Assembly (NCBI RefSeq): GCF_000236905.1
Contig: NC_016528.1
Span: forward strand, 258,001 to 322,000
Source: Tetrapisispora phaffii CBS 4417
Taxonomy: Eukaryota; Ascomycota; Saccharomycetes; Saccharomycetales; Saccharomycetaceae
Reading direction: 5' to 3'
Length of the DNA stretch: 64,000 nucleotides
Part shown: piece after piece, positions 56,101-64,000 of the stretch
Layout: every line of letters starts with the position of its first letter
Position numbering within the stretch: position 1 is the first letter of the stretch
Program-made: the position numbers and the translations under genes
The notes under the pieces: model-generated
Told to the model about the DNA's origin: nothing
Database searches by the model: none
The model's input: the letters and a program-made list of their open reading frames with translations, nothing else

Positions 56101-56285
56101 ATGATGATAGCACAGATTGGAATGAATCCAAGAAGAGTCTAGAGAAGGCCGTCAAAACTAAAGGTGTCGTTTCTGTCAAAACTGGTAAAAAGAGATCCAC
56201 AGAAAAGTCAGATGACATTTACAAGTCAGAGATGAATAGTTTAAGGAAGGCCAAGAAGTCCAAGAAATCTTCCAAAAAAAATTAG
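53109..56285 (+). CDS. KRE33: 18S rRNA cytidine acetyltransferase Kre33 (NAT10)
   Basis: The protein is 1,058 aa (S. cerevisiae Kre33 is 1,056 aa). It begins AKKAIDSRIPSIIRNGVQTK. An N-terminal DUF1726 domain is followed by a helicase domain with Walker A (AGRGRGKSAALG at about 283-294) and a DEAA-type Walker B (VVIDEAAAIPLPVVKKLLGP). The GNAT domain carries VRIATNPEYSSMGYGSRAIQ, and a Lys-rich tail ends KKSKKSSKKN. Kre33 acetylates two cytidines in 18S rRNA (guided by snoRNAs) and some tRNA positions (with Tan1). It is essential for 40S subunit maturation in the nucleolus. RRPE and PAC elements in its promoter fit this role. Codon use is biased to preferred yeast codons, as expected for an abundant nucleolar protein. 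Confidence 0.96.
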   Translation: MAKKAIDSRIPSIIRNGVQTKQRSFFVIVGDNARNQLPNLHYLMMSADLKMNKSVLWAYKNKLSGFTSHRKKREQKIKKEIKRGTRDVNEQDPFETFISNQSIRYVYYKETEKILGNTYGMCILQDFEGLTPNLLARTIETVEGGGMIIILLKSMTSLKQLYTMTMDIHSRYRTEAHNDVIARFNERFILSLGSNPNCLVVDDELNVLPISGGKNVERLPPPDTDELTPKQLELKDLKESLEDVQPAGSLVALSKTVNQAHAILTFIDAISEKTLNSTVTLTAGRGRGKSAALGISIAASVAHGYSNIFVTSPSPENLKTLFEFVFKGFDALGYQEHIDYDIIQSTNPDFNKAIVRVDIKRDHRQTIQYIMPNDNHLLGQAELVVIDEAAAIPLPVVKKLLGPYLIFMASTINGYEGTGRSLSLKLIQQLRTQSATSGRENSQTELSSRDNKKSDGMYATSRQLREISLDEPIRYAPGDPVEKWLNKLLCLDVTLIKNPKFAARGTPHPSQCNLFIVNRDTLFSYHPVSENFLEKMMALYVASHYKNSPNDLQLMSDAPAHQLFVLLPPVDPKDSGRIPDPLCVIQIALEGQISKDSVRNSLSRGKRAGGDLIPWLVSQQFQDEEFAGLSGARIVRIATNPEYSSMGYGSRAIQLLRDYFEGKFADMSENTKPKDYSLKRVNDHELAKTNLLKDNITLRDAKTLPPLLLQLSEQPPSFLHYLGVSYGLTQELHKFWRNNKFVPVYLRQTANDLTGEHTCVMLSVLEGRESNWLTQFAKDFHKRFLYLLSYDFSKFTSVQALSVIESSKKASSLFDSENSTLDTQLTKKQLDEIFSPFDLKRLDSYANNLLDYHVIVDMLPMLSMLYFGGKFGTEVKLSSVQSAILLAIGLQHKRIDDISKELNLPANQSIAMFAKVMRKVSIYFRQVLSDSIEEELPALKDDNLDEMNGEEIKTYDAAGTMDQLEEDLEEAGSEAVKAMKERQHELINSLNLDKYAINDDSTDWNESKKSLEKAVKTKGVVSVKTGKKRSTEKSDDIYKSEMNSLRKAKKSKKSSKKN

Positions 56286-57008
56286 CACATTCTTTAGTCA
56301 CCCATAGAAATATCGTTTACCTTTTTTTTTCCAGCACTAGCACTAGCACAATCAAATTATGTATATTAAGTAGTAAACTAGAACCACTTTTCCTATAATA
56401 TGTATGCACATCTGAAACGTATATATATAGATATATGTTTATATCTTTTAATTCATCTCCTATATTGAAACTGGCATCAGCTGATTGCTTACGTGCATAT
56501 TACTATTTCGTGAAGTAATTCCTCGAGAGCTACCAGATCTGATCTCATTTCCCGACCGAAAAAGTAAAAAATGGATGCGGTTTAGAAGATTCCCCGCAGA
56601 AACATCAACATATTTCTTAATCTGAGGCGTAAAATCAAGATTTAAATTTCCGTAAACGTTCGAAACAATGAAAAATTGTTCATAATCAACTAACAACTGG
56701 GTAGTTTCTCTGGTGATTTCGCATATAAAAACAGTTACCAATTTCGTATCTTCACTATTTTATATGTGTTATATTAAATCTAATCATAGAAAACGTATGT
56801 TTAAGGTGTCTTGTTAGCAGTTACAAACTGATATTATAATTTTTCTTATATTTAAGGGGTTTCGATTTTTGTTTTAAGAATGTAATAAACATTTTGAAAG
56901 TGTTCAAAGAAGATACTAAGTGTAAGATTTAAGGATAATTGAAGGTGAATTGGGTGATTCATACCTATTGTTTTCGAGTTAATAATACTTTGAACTAATA
57001 AGTAAATA
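56286..57008. other. Intergenic between KRE33 and the TOM22-like gene
   Basis: This is 723 bp of AT-rich DNA. A 93-codon minus-strand ORF at 56460-56741 has no recognisable domain and is not supported. Confidence 0.4.
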
Positions 57009-57572
57009 ATGTTATTAAGTAATAATGTCAATAGTTTAACTTATGAGAATTTAATGTCAAAGGTTGTTCTTTCGGAACAAAAAGATATCATTGACTATAT
57101 AGAAGATATTGAATACGAATCTGAATTGGATTATCTTTCATATGAAAAGGAATTATTTTATGACGACATAGGCGATGAATATTATGATTACCTGGGGAAC
57201 CAAGAAATATATGATTTATTCGATGTTGAACATGAGTTAGTAGAAGGTAGCCACTGCTTAAATAGAAAAAGGAAAAGTTCTTGTGCCTTTCAGCACATTG
57301 TCAGTGATAATGAATCTCAATCAATATCAAGTTATAAGTTTCTCAATATTTTCCCCCTTAAATATAGAGAAACAGTTGAAATACTGTTAAATAATCTTTC
57401 CACGAGCACACGATGTTTTTTCAATATGTCCAAAAGAATTGTTTGGAATATATCGATGTCCTCATTATTGCTAGGCATGCCTTTATATTTAACAATAATG
57501 TTAGAGAGACAAACGTTAGAAAACGAGCGATACTTTGAATTACTTCCATATACCAACTTGTCAGGCATATAA
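57009..57572 (+). CDS. TOM22: Divergent Tom22-like mitochondrial import receptor
   Basis: The 187-aa protein has an acidic cytosolic part (IDYIEDIEYESELDYLSYEK to about residue 78), then FLNIFPLKYRETVEILLNNL. A membrane helix at about 144-165 (IVWNISMSSLLLGMPLYLTI) contains the Pro typical of Tom22 helices, and a short C-terminal tail (ENERYFELLPYTNLSGI) follows. S. cerevisiae Tom22 (152 aa) has the same layout and a related end of the helix (ALLLGVPLSLSILAE). The synteny KRE33 - here - CPT1 is that of YNL132W-YNL131W-YNL130C. The N-terminal part is longer and the tail shorter than in S. cerevisiae. It is the central receptor of the outer-membrane TOM complex, if the assignment holds. Confidence 0.8.
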   Translation: MLLSNNVNSLTYENLMSKVVLSEQKDIIDYIEDIEYESELDYLSYEKELFYDDIGDEYYDYLGNQEIYDLFDVEHELVEGSHCLNRKRKSSCAFQHIVSDNESQSISSYKFLNIFPLKYRETVEILLNNLSTSTRCFFNMSKRIVWNISMSSLLLGMPLYLTIMLERQTLENERYFELLPYTNLSGI

Positions 57573-57925
57573 CATTATAATTTAAAAAAATTCGACTACT
57601 CATTGTAAATGGAAGAACAGGAGAATAGTCATATTAGGAAAATGCATTAGCATCAATGATAATGAATTCAATCAAGCGCAGTTGTAATTTTGCATAGCAT
57701 TGCTGTTTGTATTTTTTTTTGTAAATAGTAATAAATACTCACTGCGTAATCATTCTAACAAGAGATAAATAAAATAGAACAACAACATAGAAAACAGTAA
57801 CAAATACTTGACACATAACTTTTTAGAGCAGCATAATCGAATTTGTTTATATAATTATTTAAGTGGAGCTGATCAAATTATTCTTGATAAAATACAACCC
57901 CCGCCCAATCCTATACAATTTATAG
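57573..57925. other. Convergent spacer TOM22-like / CPT1
   Basis: This is 353 bp of AT-rich 3' flanks with nothing distinctive. Confidence 0.4.
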
Positions 57926-59098
57926 CTAAACTTGTTTTGGATGTTTAATTGATAATGCATAGACATCTAAATATGTCGTAAATTCATAGATAATTTCATT
58001 TATGAACATTCCATGAATACCTAAAGATACACCAAAACTTAGCCAAACCAAATTATAAATTGTATCGACATCGTTATAATTGAAGATATGGATGAAAATA
58101 ACATATAATACTGATTGAACAGATGGAATAAGCATTGGGACATTAACCAGAGGAAACTTTTGTTTTGTTAAATGGTTTACAATGATACGCCCAACAACAA
58201 ATGCCACGGTTAACCCAATGGTTAGAATGAACGGCAACGATATAAACCTAGGTTCAACCACTGTTAATGCAAATATTGAGCCAAAATATGTAAAAAATGG
58301 AGATAAACCAATAGTTGCTGTTCTTATGTTCTTTTCAATTGTTTTTTCATTTTCAGTATTACCTTTATAGTACTCTACAACATTATTTCTAGCAGAATAA
58401 ACGTTGAACATTAATGCTATTGTACTGAAAACGTATGCACCATATAGCGTAGTGATTGGGAACACAGATCCAGATAACTTCAGCTCAAATAAAACTTTTT
58501 GGAAGATTGCTTCATCACCGAATATAGCACATAATATAAATGAAATAACTACTGACAAAATACCTTCCACTGGGCCAGAAAATTCACTTAAAAACAGTTT
58601 ATGCGTATGGTATTCTTCCCACGTACTTAAATAAAAGTTACACAGTAAGGAAAATTGTGCTAACAAAAACATATAAGAAAATCCCATTCTTGTTGTTGAC
58701 GCATATGGGATTAAAGATAATGTGGTATTCAATGAATCGATACAATGATCAAACAGTTCGCCCAAAGGACCCGATTGACCTGTTCTTCTGGCATGAATAC
58801 CATCACAGGCATCGAAGGTTTGGTACATGAAAACACCAATAGCATAAGTTAAATAAGCCCAGCGTGGAGAACCTTGTGTTAAAGTTGGATCAAAGTATAA
58901 AGCAGTCAACACATTGATGGCAATAAAGGAAAAACCCAATAATGTTACCACATTAGGTGCCATCCAGAGTGGGAAAACATTAGAAAACTTTAACCAAAAG
59001 GGTTTTAAAATATGTTTAGTGATCAAAGAACGATCTTCGCTTTGATATTTATATTGAGATAAATTCTCAATACTTTTACTTGGTACAAAAAATCCCAT
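57926..59098 (-). CDS. CPT1: sn-1,2-diacylglycerol choline/ethanolaminephosphotransferase (Cpt1/Ept1)
   Basis: The protein is 390 aa (S. cerevisiae Cpt1 is 393 aa, Ept1 391 aa) with multiple membrane segments. The CDP-alcohol phosphotransferase motif is complete: Asp99-Gly100-x2-Ala103-Arg104-x8-Gly113-x3-Asp117-x3-Asp121 (DGIHARRTGQSGPLGELFDH). The start MGFFVPSKSIENLSQYKYQS is characteristic of both paralogues. It makes phosphatidylcholine or phosphatidylethanolamine from CDP-choline or CDP-ethanolamine in the Kennedy pathway at ER and Golgi membranes. Position alone cannot separate CPT1 (YNL130C, beside TOM22) from EPT1 (YHR123W, beside NDT80). I use CPT1 because TOM22 is the closer neighbour. 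Confidence 0.9.
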   Translation of the reverse strand: MGFFVPSKSIENLSQYKYQSEDRSLITKHILKPFWLKFSNVFPLWMAPNVVTLLGFSFIAINVLTALYFDPTLTQGSPRWAYLTYAIGVFMYQTFDACDGIHARRTGQSGPLGELFDHCIDSLNTTLSLIPYASTTRMGFSYMFLLAQFSLLCNFYLSTWEEYHTHKLFLSEFSGPVEGILSVVISFILCAIFGDEAIFQKVLFELKLSGSVFPITTLYGAYVFSTIALMFNVYSARNNVVEYYKGNTENEKTIEKNIRTATIGLSPFFTYFGSIFALTVVEPRFISLPFILTIGLTVAFVVGRIIVNHLTKQKFPLVNVPMLIPSVQSVLYVIFIHIFNYNDVDTIYNLVWLSFGVSLGIHGMFINEIIYEFTTYLDVYALSIKHPKQV

Positions 59099-59813
59099 TT
59101 TTAAAGAGCACTATTCTCTCCTCAATTTAAGCTCACTTGAACTCTTGCAAAATAAAAAGCTTTCTACTTAACAAATACCAATCGAATGCATACAATTGAT
59201 TATTTATACAAAATACTTTCATAACCATTTATCATAAATACATCATTATAAATGACATATTTTATTAATATAATATTTCATGAACCTACTGTTATCATTT
59301 TTCGTGGGCTGAAAAATGATTTCTCGAGAGATAAGATAAGATGAGTTAAAGTCCATACAATTAAACCATTTATAAATAAAAAAGATATTATAACTCAAGG
59401 TTATCTAGTATTCTCAATTCCTTTTATTAGACTGTTGTTCATCTTGCAGGGTGATAGTTATTTCCAAGGGACACATACATATGCGGCTGTCTATCTATGG
59501 ACAAATCTTAAATCTTGTTGATGCATGTTGTTGGTAATATCAGTATAAAATCCCTAGTGAATAATATATATCCTTCTAAACAGTATATTAAATCAATCGT
59601 GGGTTACATGATAAAATGTGTTCAATTCATTATTTCTGTTGATAAATGTTTAATTATCATAATACAAATACACATTTAAAAGTTATAATTGTGAAAAAAG
59701 TAACAGTGTCCATATTTATTGGACTTTTCTTTAATGAATACATTCTTAGTTGAATAGACATTATATTTTACTACATGATTTTAAAGGAAGCCTGAATAAG
59801 AGGCACACGTCTA
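59099..59813. other. Divergent promoter region of CPT1 and NRK1
   Basis: This is 715 bp of AT-rich DNA with two overlapping GATAAG sites at 59330-59340 (GATAAGATAAG). These fit GATA factors of nitrogen regulation, but the motif is short. I see nothing else. Confidence 0.5.
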
Positions 59814-60563
59814 ATGAAAGCTTCGAATCAAAAAGTAATATTAATCGGTTTAGGTGGTTGCTCGTCGTCTGGTAAGAGTACAATCGCTAAGATTGCAAAC
59901 TCATTGATAACTAATTCAGTGTTAATACACCAGGACGATTTTTTCAAACACGATAATGAAATCCCAATTAATTCTAAATATAATATACAAGACTGGGACA
60001 CTCCAGACGCAATAGATTTTGATCTTTTCAAACAAGAATTAATTTCTATAAAGAAAGATGGTAAAATCAAAACCGAACTAATTCATAACGATAACGTCGA
60101 GGATCCCTTCAAAAAGTTTTCATTACCATATGGTTTCATAAATTCAATTAGTTCAAAGTTTAATAAAATCATTGAAGCACAACAAACTACTTCCAAATGT
60201 GAATTAAAAATTGTTATAGTCGAAGGTTTTATGCTATATAATGATCCGAATATAGCAAAACTATTCGATATCAGTCTTTTAGTCAGAAGTTCCTATAATA
60301 CTTTAAAGGAACGTAGAGCCGGAAGACCTGGTTATCAAACACTGGATTCATATTGGGTTGACCCACCTTATTATTTCGATGAATTTGTTTATAAAAGTTA
60401 TGCCGATACACACAGTTATCTCTTTATTAATTCTGATGTTGAAAGTGGTATGTTAAAACCTGAATTTAAAGATACTATTTTCTTATTTGACAATAATAAC
60501 GATACTAAAATAGAAGATGCTGTTTCATGGATATTTGATGCAGTTGCAAAATCGTTAAACTAA
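59814..60563 (+). CDS. NRK1: Nicotinamide riboside kinase Nrk1
   Basis: The protein is 249 aa (S. cerevisiae Nrk1 is 240 aa). The N-terminal P-loop GGCSSSGKST (residues 14-23) is followed by LIHQDDFFKHDNEIPINSKY, with the substrate-binding Asp-Asp, and NIQDWDTPDAIDFDLF. Later segments are VIVEGFMLYNDPNIAKLFDI and LKERRAGRPGYQTLDSYWVD. This is the Nrk/uridine-kinase-like nucleoside kinase fold. Nrk1 phosphorylates nicotinamide riboside (and nicotinic acid riboside) to feed NAD+ salvage. The position follows CPT1 as YNL129W follows YNL130C. Confidence 0.93.
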   Translation: MKASNQKVILIGLGGCSSSGKSTIAKIANSLITNSVLIHQDDFFKHDNEIPINSKYNIQDWDTPDAIDFDLFKQELISIKKDGKIKTELIHNDNVEDPFKKFSLPYGFINSISSKFNKIIEAQQTTSKCELKIVIVEGFMLYNDPNIAKLFDISLLVRSSYNTLKERRAGRPGYQTLDSYWVDPPYYFDEFVYKSYADTHSYLFINSDVESGMLKPEFKDTIFLFDNNNDTKIEDAVSWIFDAVAKSLN

Positions 60564-60816
60564 GCTTGTCATACATTCATATAGAGAAATTAAGTTTGGA
60601 TAATAACTGTCATTGGATAGAAATATTGGAGAGTCTTCACGAATAATAAACTATTAAATTTATAAATTTACAAATAATTTTTATATAATGGATGACGTGA
60701 GATGACATACAGTGGTAGAAAATTATAATAATGTAAATTAAACCTTTATGTATTCTAAATAACCTGCTGTCGGAATAAATCACAAAATGTTGCTGAACAG
60801 ATCACTTATTTAATAT

Positions 60817-61443
60817 TTAACCACCTTTTCTATTATCATCATCATCATAAACATCATCATTTTCAAGAACATTATTATTCATGTATGCAGCATTCAAATC
60901 TTCCCAAGATCTCTGAACAATACGTTTGACCATATCGATCGAGTCTGCACTTGTGTGATCATTCTCATTCAATGCTTTAACACTATCGAATTTATATGGT
61001 TCTACTATTTCAACATTGTCTAGAACTATGATCTTTGACCCTATCCATTTTGTATCCGAAAATGTCTTATATAATGCATCAAAAATTGCTTGACCCTCAA
61101 TACTCACGTTTTTACCCTTTAATCTATAACTCAGAGCATTTTTCGTTAATTGTTCATTCAAATACTGATCTACTCTATTTAAATTAACTTGACTTGGTCT
61201 TATGGATGTCTTCTTGAATGTGTTTAGATTGTTTGGAGGTTTTTCGCCAATTACTTTCAAAGTTTTAATGAATTGACAATTAATGATCTTAAACGATTTT
61301 CGAGACTGATTTTTCCTGGAAACCTGCAGTGTAATGGTATTATTCTGCGAATTAAACGAGTAAATAAACCCTTCTGTAACAGCATCCAAAACATTTGTAA
61401 TTTGAACTTTGAAACCTACCACATTCTCCAAATTCAATGCCAT
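60817..61443 (-). CDS. LSM12: LSm-domain protein Lsm12
   Basis: The protein is 208 aa (S. cerevisiae Lsm12 is 187 aa). The N-terminal LSm domain is LENVVGFKVQITNVLDAVTE, then GFIYSFNSQNNTITLQVSRK. The C-terminal anticodon-binding-like domain includes GKNVSIEGQAIFDALYKTFS and the end DNRKGG, which matches the S. cerevisiae C-terminus. Lsm12 binds Pbp1 and Pbp4 on ribosome-associated RNA. The gene has YHR121W ancestry and sits between YNL-derived neighbours. Confidence 0.93.
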   Translation of the reverse strand: MALNLENVVGFKVQITNVLDAVTEGFIYSFNSQNNTITLQVSRKNQSRKSFKIINCQFIKTLKVIGEKPPNNLNTFKKTSIRPSQVNLNRVDQYLNEQLTKNALSYRLKGKNVSIEGQAIFDALYKTFSDTKWIGSKIIVLDNVEIVEPYKFDSVKALNENDHTSADSIDMVKRIVQRSWEDLNAAYMNNNVLENDDVYDDDDNRKGG

Positions 61444-61974
61444 GGTAATAAAAGCACACAGATATCTTTTTTAGTAGTTTTTTAAGTGAACACCAATGCA
61501 GCAATACAAATCGAACTGATAGACAGGATTTAACAGTTATACTTGTTTATGTTGATTATAAACATCTAACTCAAACAATATATTTTTTAAAAGTGAAGTC
61601 TCATAGTTTCCTAAGTGCTAACTAGTCTTCAAATTTCATTTTATAGCATATAAGTTCCCGAACACATAAGAAAAAACATAAAATTGTACCTAATCAAATG
61701 AAGAATGAAGCAATTTTAAAATTGTTTATATTAGAATATAGTATTATATGACATTCCTCTATATTTTATAGAACTATTTAGTATAACATTCTACTCAACA
61801 TAGCATTTAAAATTATCACAAAAGGAGTAGAATCTCTGATTAATCCAGGTTGGAGCACTTATCGTAGACTATCAATTATCGAACTCTTCGTTAAAGACAA
61901 ATATTCACTACTACAAGACATTGACAACTTAATATAGTAGAAATATTTTACGATTACATGTATTTGTTTCTAAT
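61444..61974. other. Divergent promoter region of LSM12 and FAR11
   Basis: This is 531 bp of AT-rich DNA with no motif I can support. Confidence 0.4.
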
Positions 61975-64000
61975 ATGAATGACGATAAACGGATAGTGAT
62001 TACTAGTGATAATCATAATAATAATATTGGGAGATCAATATCATTTGACAATATTTCTTCATTGAATAATAACCGTTCCTCAAACCAAATATTTCTAGAT
62101 GATACAAGGGCAGATATTAGTAGAAGATTAGTAAATAGACAACAAATTGAAGCTCGATTTACTTCACAAAAATTGTCATATTCTAATGGAAATGTTCAAG
62201 ACATAATAGATCCCCCGGATAAGAATCACTTATTATTAGGTTTGGATGTAAAAATAAGAAATAAATTAAACTCAATGGATATTAATAAAAACAATAGCAC
62301 TGATAAAAATGAGAGACTGATATCGCATAAAATAGAATCACCTACAGAAAACCCTCAGTTCCAGTCTTTATTAGATAACGATATGTCACAAAATAATAAT
62401 GAAGTGAAAGGATTTTCTGAATCTCAGTTGGAAGACGAATTATTTGATGAAGAAAATTTTACAAATGTTGATGAAATAGATGGACCAATTGCTGGTCAAA
62501 TTTTACCTCCTCTGCAAAAGAGTGACAAGTCAAAACTGAAAGAGCCTGTAGGACTAACTGATGCTACTAAAGACCATGATTTTAACATGCCTATTGACTC
62601 AGGTTTACAAGAAAGTTTAGAAAGAAGAGCTTCTGAAATAGGGTCCTCTACCATAGATTCTATGGCTGAACCTATACCCAAGATCGAAGTTAACTATTTG
62701 GGCTCATACAATTTAGAAGAGGAATTGCCAATGTGGTTTTCATTATCTGATTACACATACCTACCGCAAACTAAATCACAATTCAAGCAAAAAAACATCG
62801 ACAAAACTTTATTTATGAGAGATGTTGATTATGCACGTTTACAAATAAAAGTTTTAGTTAATGGTCTCTCAACAAACCTCCAAACATGCATAATGGCATT
62901 GTTATTTATATGCCTAGGGATTGACAAATCAAATAGTACCACAAAAGAACAAGTATTGTCTATAAAACGTAATATTTTTTTACTTTTGGAGGATGAAAAT
63001 AACCTTATAACTATAGTGAAACGCTTTTACGATATATCTAACAATTGCAGAGATAAGACAAGTAACTTAAATCTTCAAACAACGCTATTCTTTTATACAA
63101 TGACTATAATATTTTTAATTGCCACCGTTTGCATAGAGGAAAGGTTTAATGAGGCTAGAAAACCCATCATTGATAACACGATAAATATTTTCGAAGATAT
63201 GAAATTACTATTATATTTAGTGAAGTACATCGAACATTGGCGGTGGAATAGTAGACTATCAATGAAGATTAGAAACATAATAAATCTTCTTTCTAAAGTA
63301 ATCATTTTGCAGTTTGGCGATGATGCTGTTTTCAAAAAAACTAAGAGAGAGATATATAAACTTCACAAAGTGACATTTTATGAAGATGAAGAAGAAAATA
63401 TAACCGAATCAGCCAACTGCATAAAATCTAAATTAGGTATATCGCCTTTAAGTTATGAAGCGTTTAGAGAAGATATAATATCTAGATATCCCGATTTGGT
63501 TATACCAAATGACAAGTTGCCAAATAGTATAGACAACTCAAATTCGCTTTCTCAATTTATTGAAATCCCAAGGTCGAAAATACGAAATTCCATGAACCAA
63601 TTACTATCAATGCCAAATCAACATCTGGCTACACCTGCTCCGTCACCACCAGGATCTCCGACTTTATCACCTATATCACCACTTCAGAAACAAAGAAGGT
63701 CATTTCAAACTAATATGTCCTTCCCTTGTTTATATCCATCTGACGACGAGAGTGGTACAGATGATTTGACCAAAAGGTTATCTTTCATGGGAGATTTCAA
63801 TGTTAATGATAATACCAGTTCTGACATTACTATCCCATACAGTATATCAGAAGCTACCCAAATATTAAATGAGAGTCTCAGGGTAGGTTTATGTAACAAA
63901 CAATTATGGTATGAGCGAGATCTTTTCATGATGAAGGAAAGAGGATGGAAGTCCAAAATTGACGACAATCCTTATGATTATATTACAATGAAAAATTCTA
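61975..64000 (+). CDS. FAR11: Far11 (STRIPAK-like complex), N-terminal part, cut by window edge
   Basis: The frame is open from the ATG at 61975 to the window end (675 codons). S. cerevisiae Far11 (YNL127W) is 953 aa, so roughly the first two thirds are present. A disordered Ser/Asn/Asp-rich N-terminus (to about 230) is followed by the conserved N1221-type region (LEEELPMWFSLSDYTYLPQT, LQIKVLVNGLSTNLQTCIMA), with hydrophobic helical segments such as LFFYTMTIIFLIATVCIEER. A Ser/Pro-rich loop (TPAPSPPGSPTLSPISPLQK) and a second conserved part (SISEATQILNESLRVGLCNK, LWYERDLFMMKERGW) come later. Far11 belongs to the Far3-7-8-9-10-11 complex, the yeast STRIPAK, which recruits PP2A and acts in pheromone arrest and TORC2 signalling. 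Confidence 0.9.
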   Translation, partial: MNDDKRIVITSDNHNNNIGRSISFDNISSLNNNRSSNQIFLDDTRADISRRLVNRQQIEARFTSQKLSYSNGNVQDIIDPPDKNHLLLGLDVKIRNKLNSMDINKNNSTDKNERLISHKIESPTENPQFQSLLDNDMSQNNNEVKGFSESQLEDELFDEENFTNVDEIDGPIAGQILPPLQKSDKSKLKEPVGLTDATKDHDFNMPIDSGLQESLERRASEIGSSTIDSMAEPIPKIEVNYLGSYNLEEELPMWFSLSDYTYLPQTKSQFKQKNIDKTLFMRDVDYARLQIKVLVNGLSTNLQTCIMALLFICLGIDKSNSTTKEQVLSIKRNIFLLLEDENNLITIVKRFYDISNNCRDKTSNLNLQTTLFFYTMTIIFLIATVCIEERFNEARKPIIDNTINIFEDMKLLLYLVKYIEHWRWNSRLSMKIRNIINLLSKVIILQFGDDAVFKKTKREIYKLHKVTFYEDEEENITESANCIKSKLGISPLSYEAFREDIISRYPDLVIPNDKLPNSIDNSNSLSQFIEIPRSKIRNSMNQLLSMPNQHLATPAPSPPGSPTLSPISPLQKQRRSFQTNMSFPCLYPSDDESGTDDLTKRLSFMGDFNVNDNTSSDITIPYSISEATQILNESLRVGLCNKQLWYERDLFMMKERGWKSKIDDNPYDYITMKNS

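Noticed and set aside
56460..56741. 93-codon minus-strand ORF between KRE33 and TOM22
   Set aside because: No recognisable domain and no syntenic counterpart known to me. It might deserve a conservation check, but I cannot support it.
1..64000. Ty elements or solo LTRs, CRISPR arrays, viral or toxin genes
   Set aside because: I saw no TG...CA long repeats with target duplications, no reverse transcriptase or Gag frames, no spaced direct-repeat arrays and no viral or toxin-like proteins.

Overview
This is a nuclear chromosome segment of a budding yeast (Saccharomycetaceae). It is AT-rich and has short intergenic spacers. Nearly every gene is a single exon with a clear Saccharomyces cerevisiae counterpart. 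One intron is visible, in LSM7, with canonical yeast signals (GTATGT, TACTAAC, TTTTAG). Gene order interleaves two pairs of S. cerevisiae segments that are sister regions from the whole-genome duplication (WGD): YBR28x with YJL06x-07x, then YNL12x-15x with YHR12x-13x. Several ancestral neighbours are missing (for example SMC3, UTP18, PAF1). This suggests a post-WGD species that lost duplicates in its own pattern (a Tetrapisispora-, Vanderwaltozyma- or Kazachstania-like yeast). I cannot name the species from the sequence alone.

Region 1 (1-24.85 kb, YBR/YJL ancestry): the start of a YBR287W-type membrane carrier (cut by the window edge), JEM1, APE3, PSF2, ARG2, an AMP-deaminase-like pseudoenzyme (YJL070C type), SSH1, MRPL27, DUG2, SAF1, MPM1, a DLS1/DPB3 histone-fold protein, MRPL8 and COA3. 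Region 2 (25.5-64 kb, YNL/YHR ancestry): YCK1/2, CUZ1, PGA1, a PH-domain protein (YNL144C/YHR131C type), two a-factor genes (MFA), a small membrane ORF, a B-box/DUF2009 (UPF0652) gene, ARP1, LSM7, a broken small ORF, ALF1, RPC31, THO2 (one apparent frameshift), a CWP2-like wall protein, FYV6, NDT80, KRE33, a divergent TOM22, CPT1/EPT1, NRK1, LSM12 and the 5' two thirds of FAR11 (cut by the window edge). The join between the two ancestral blocks, about 24.85-25.54 kb, lies inside a conspicuously GC-rich stretch.

The most informative accessory region is 32.7-35 kb. Two nearly identical tandem MFA genes, missed by ordinary ORF calling because they are only 34 codons, are preceded by four alpha2-Mcm1-type operators and several pheromone-response elements. 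Together they form a complete a-specific pheromone locus.

Other points of interest are a GC-rich, hairpin-forming stretch at 29.55-29.79 kb that looks like an unannotated structured RNA; textbook meiotic promoter elements (MSE, URS1) upstream of NDT80; RRPE/PAC elements upstream of KRE33; a decapeptide repeat tail on APE3; and two apparent single-base frameshifts (THO2 and the small ORF between LSM7 and ALF1). I saw no transposon, LTR, CRISPR, virus-derived sequence, centromere or confident tRNA gene.
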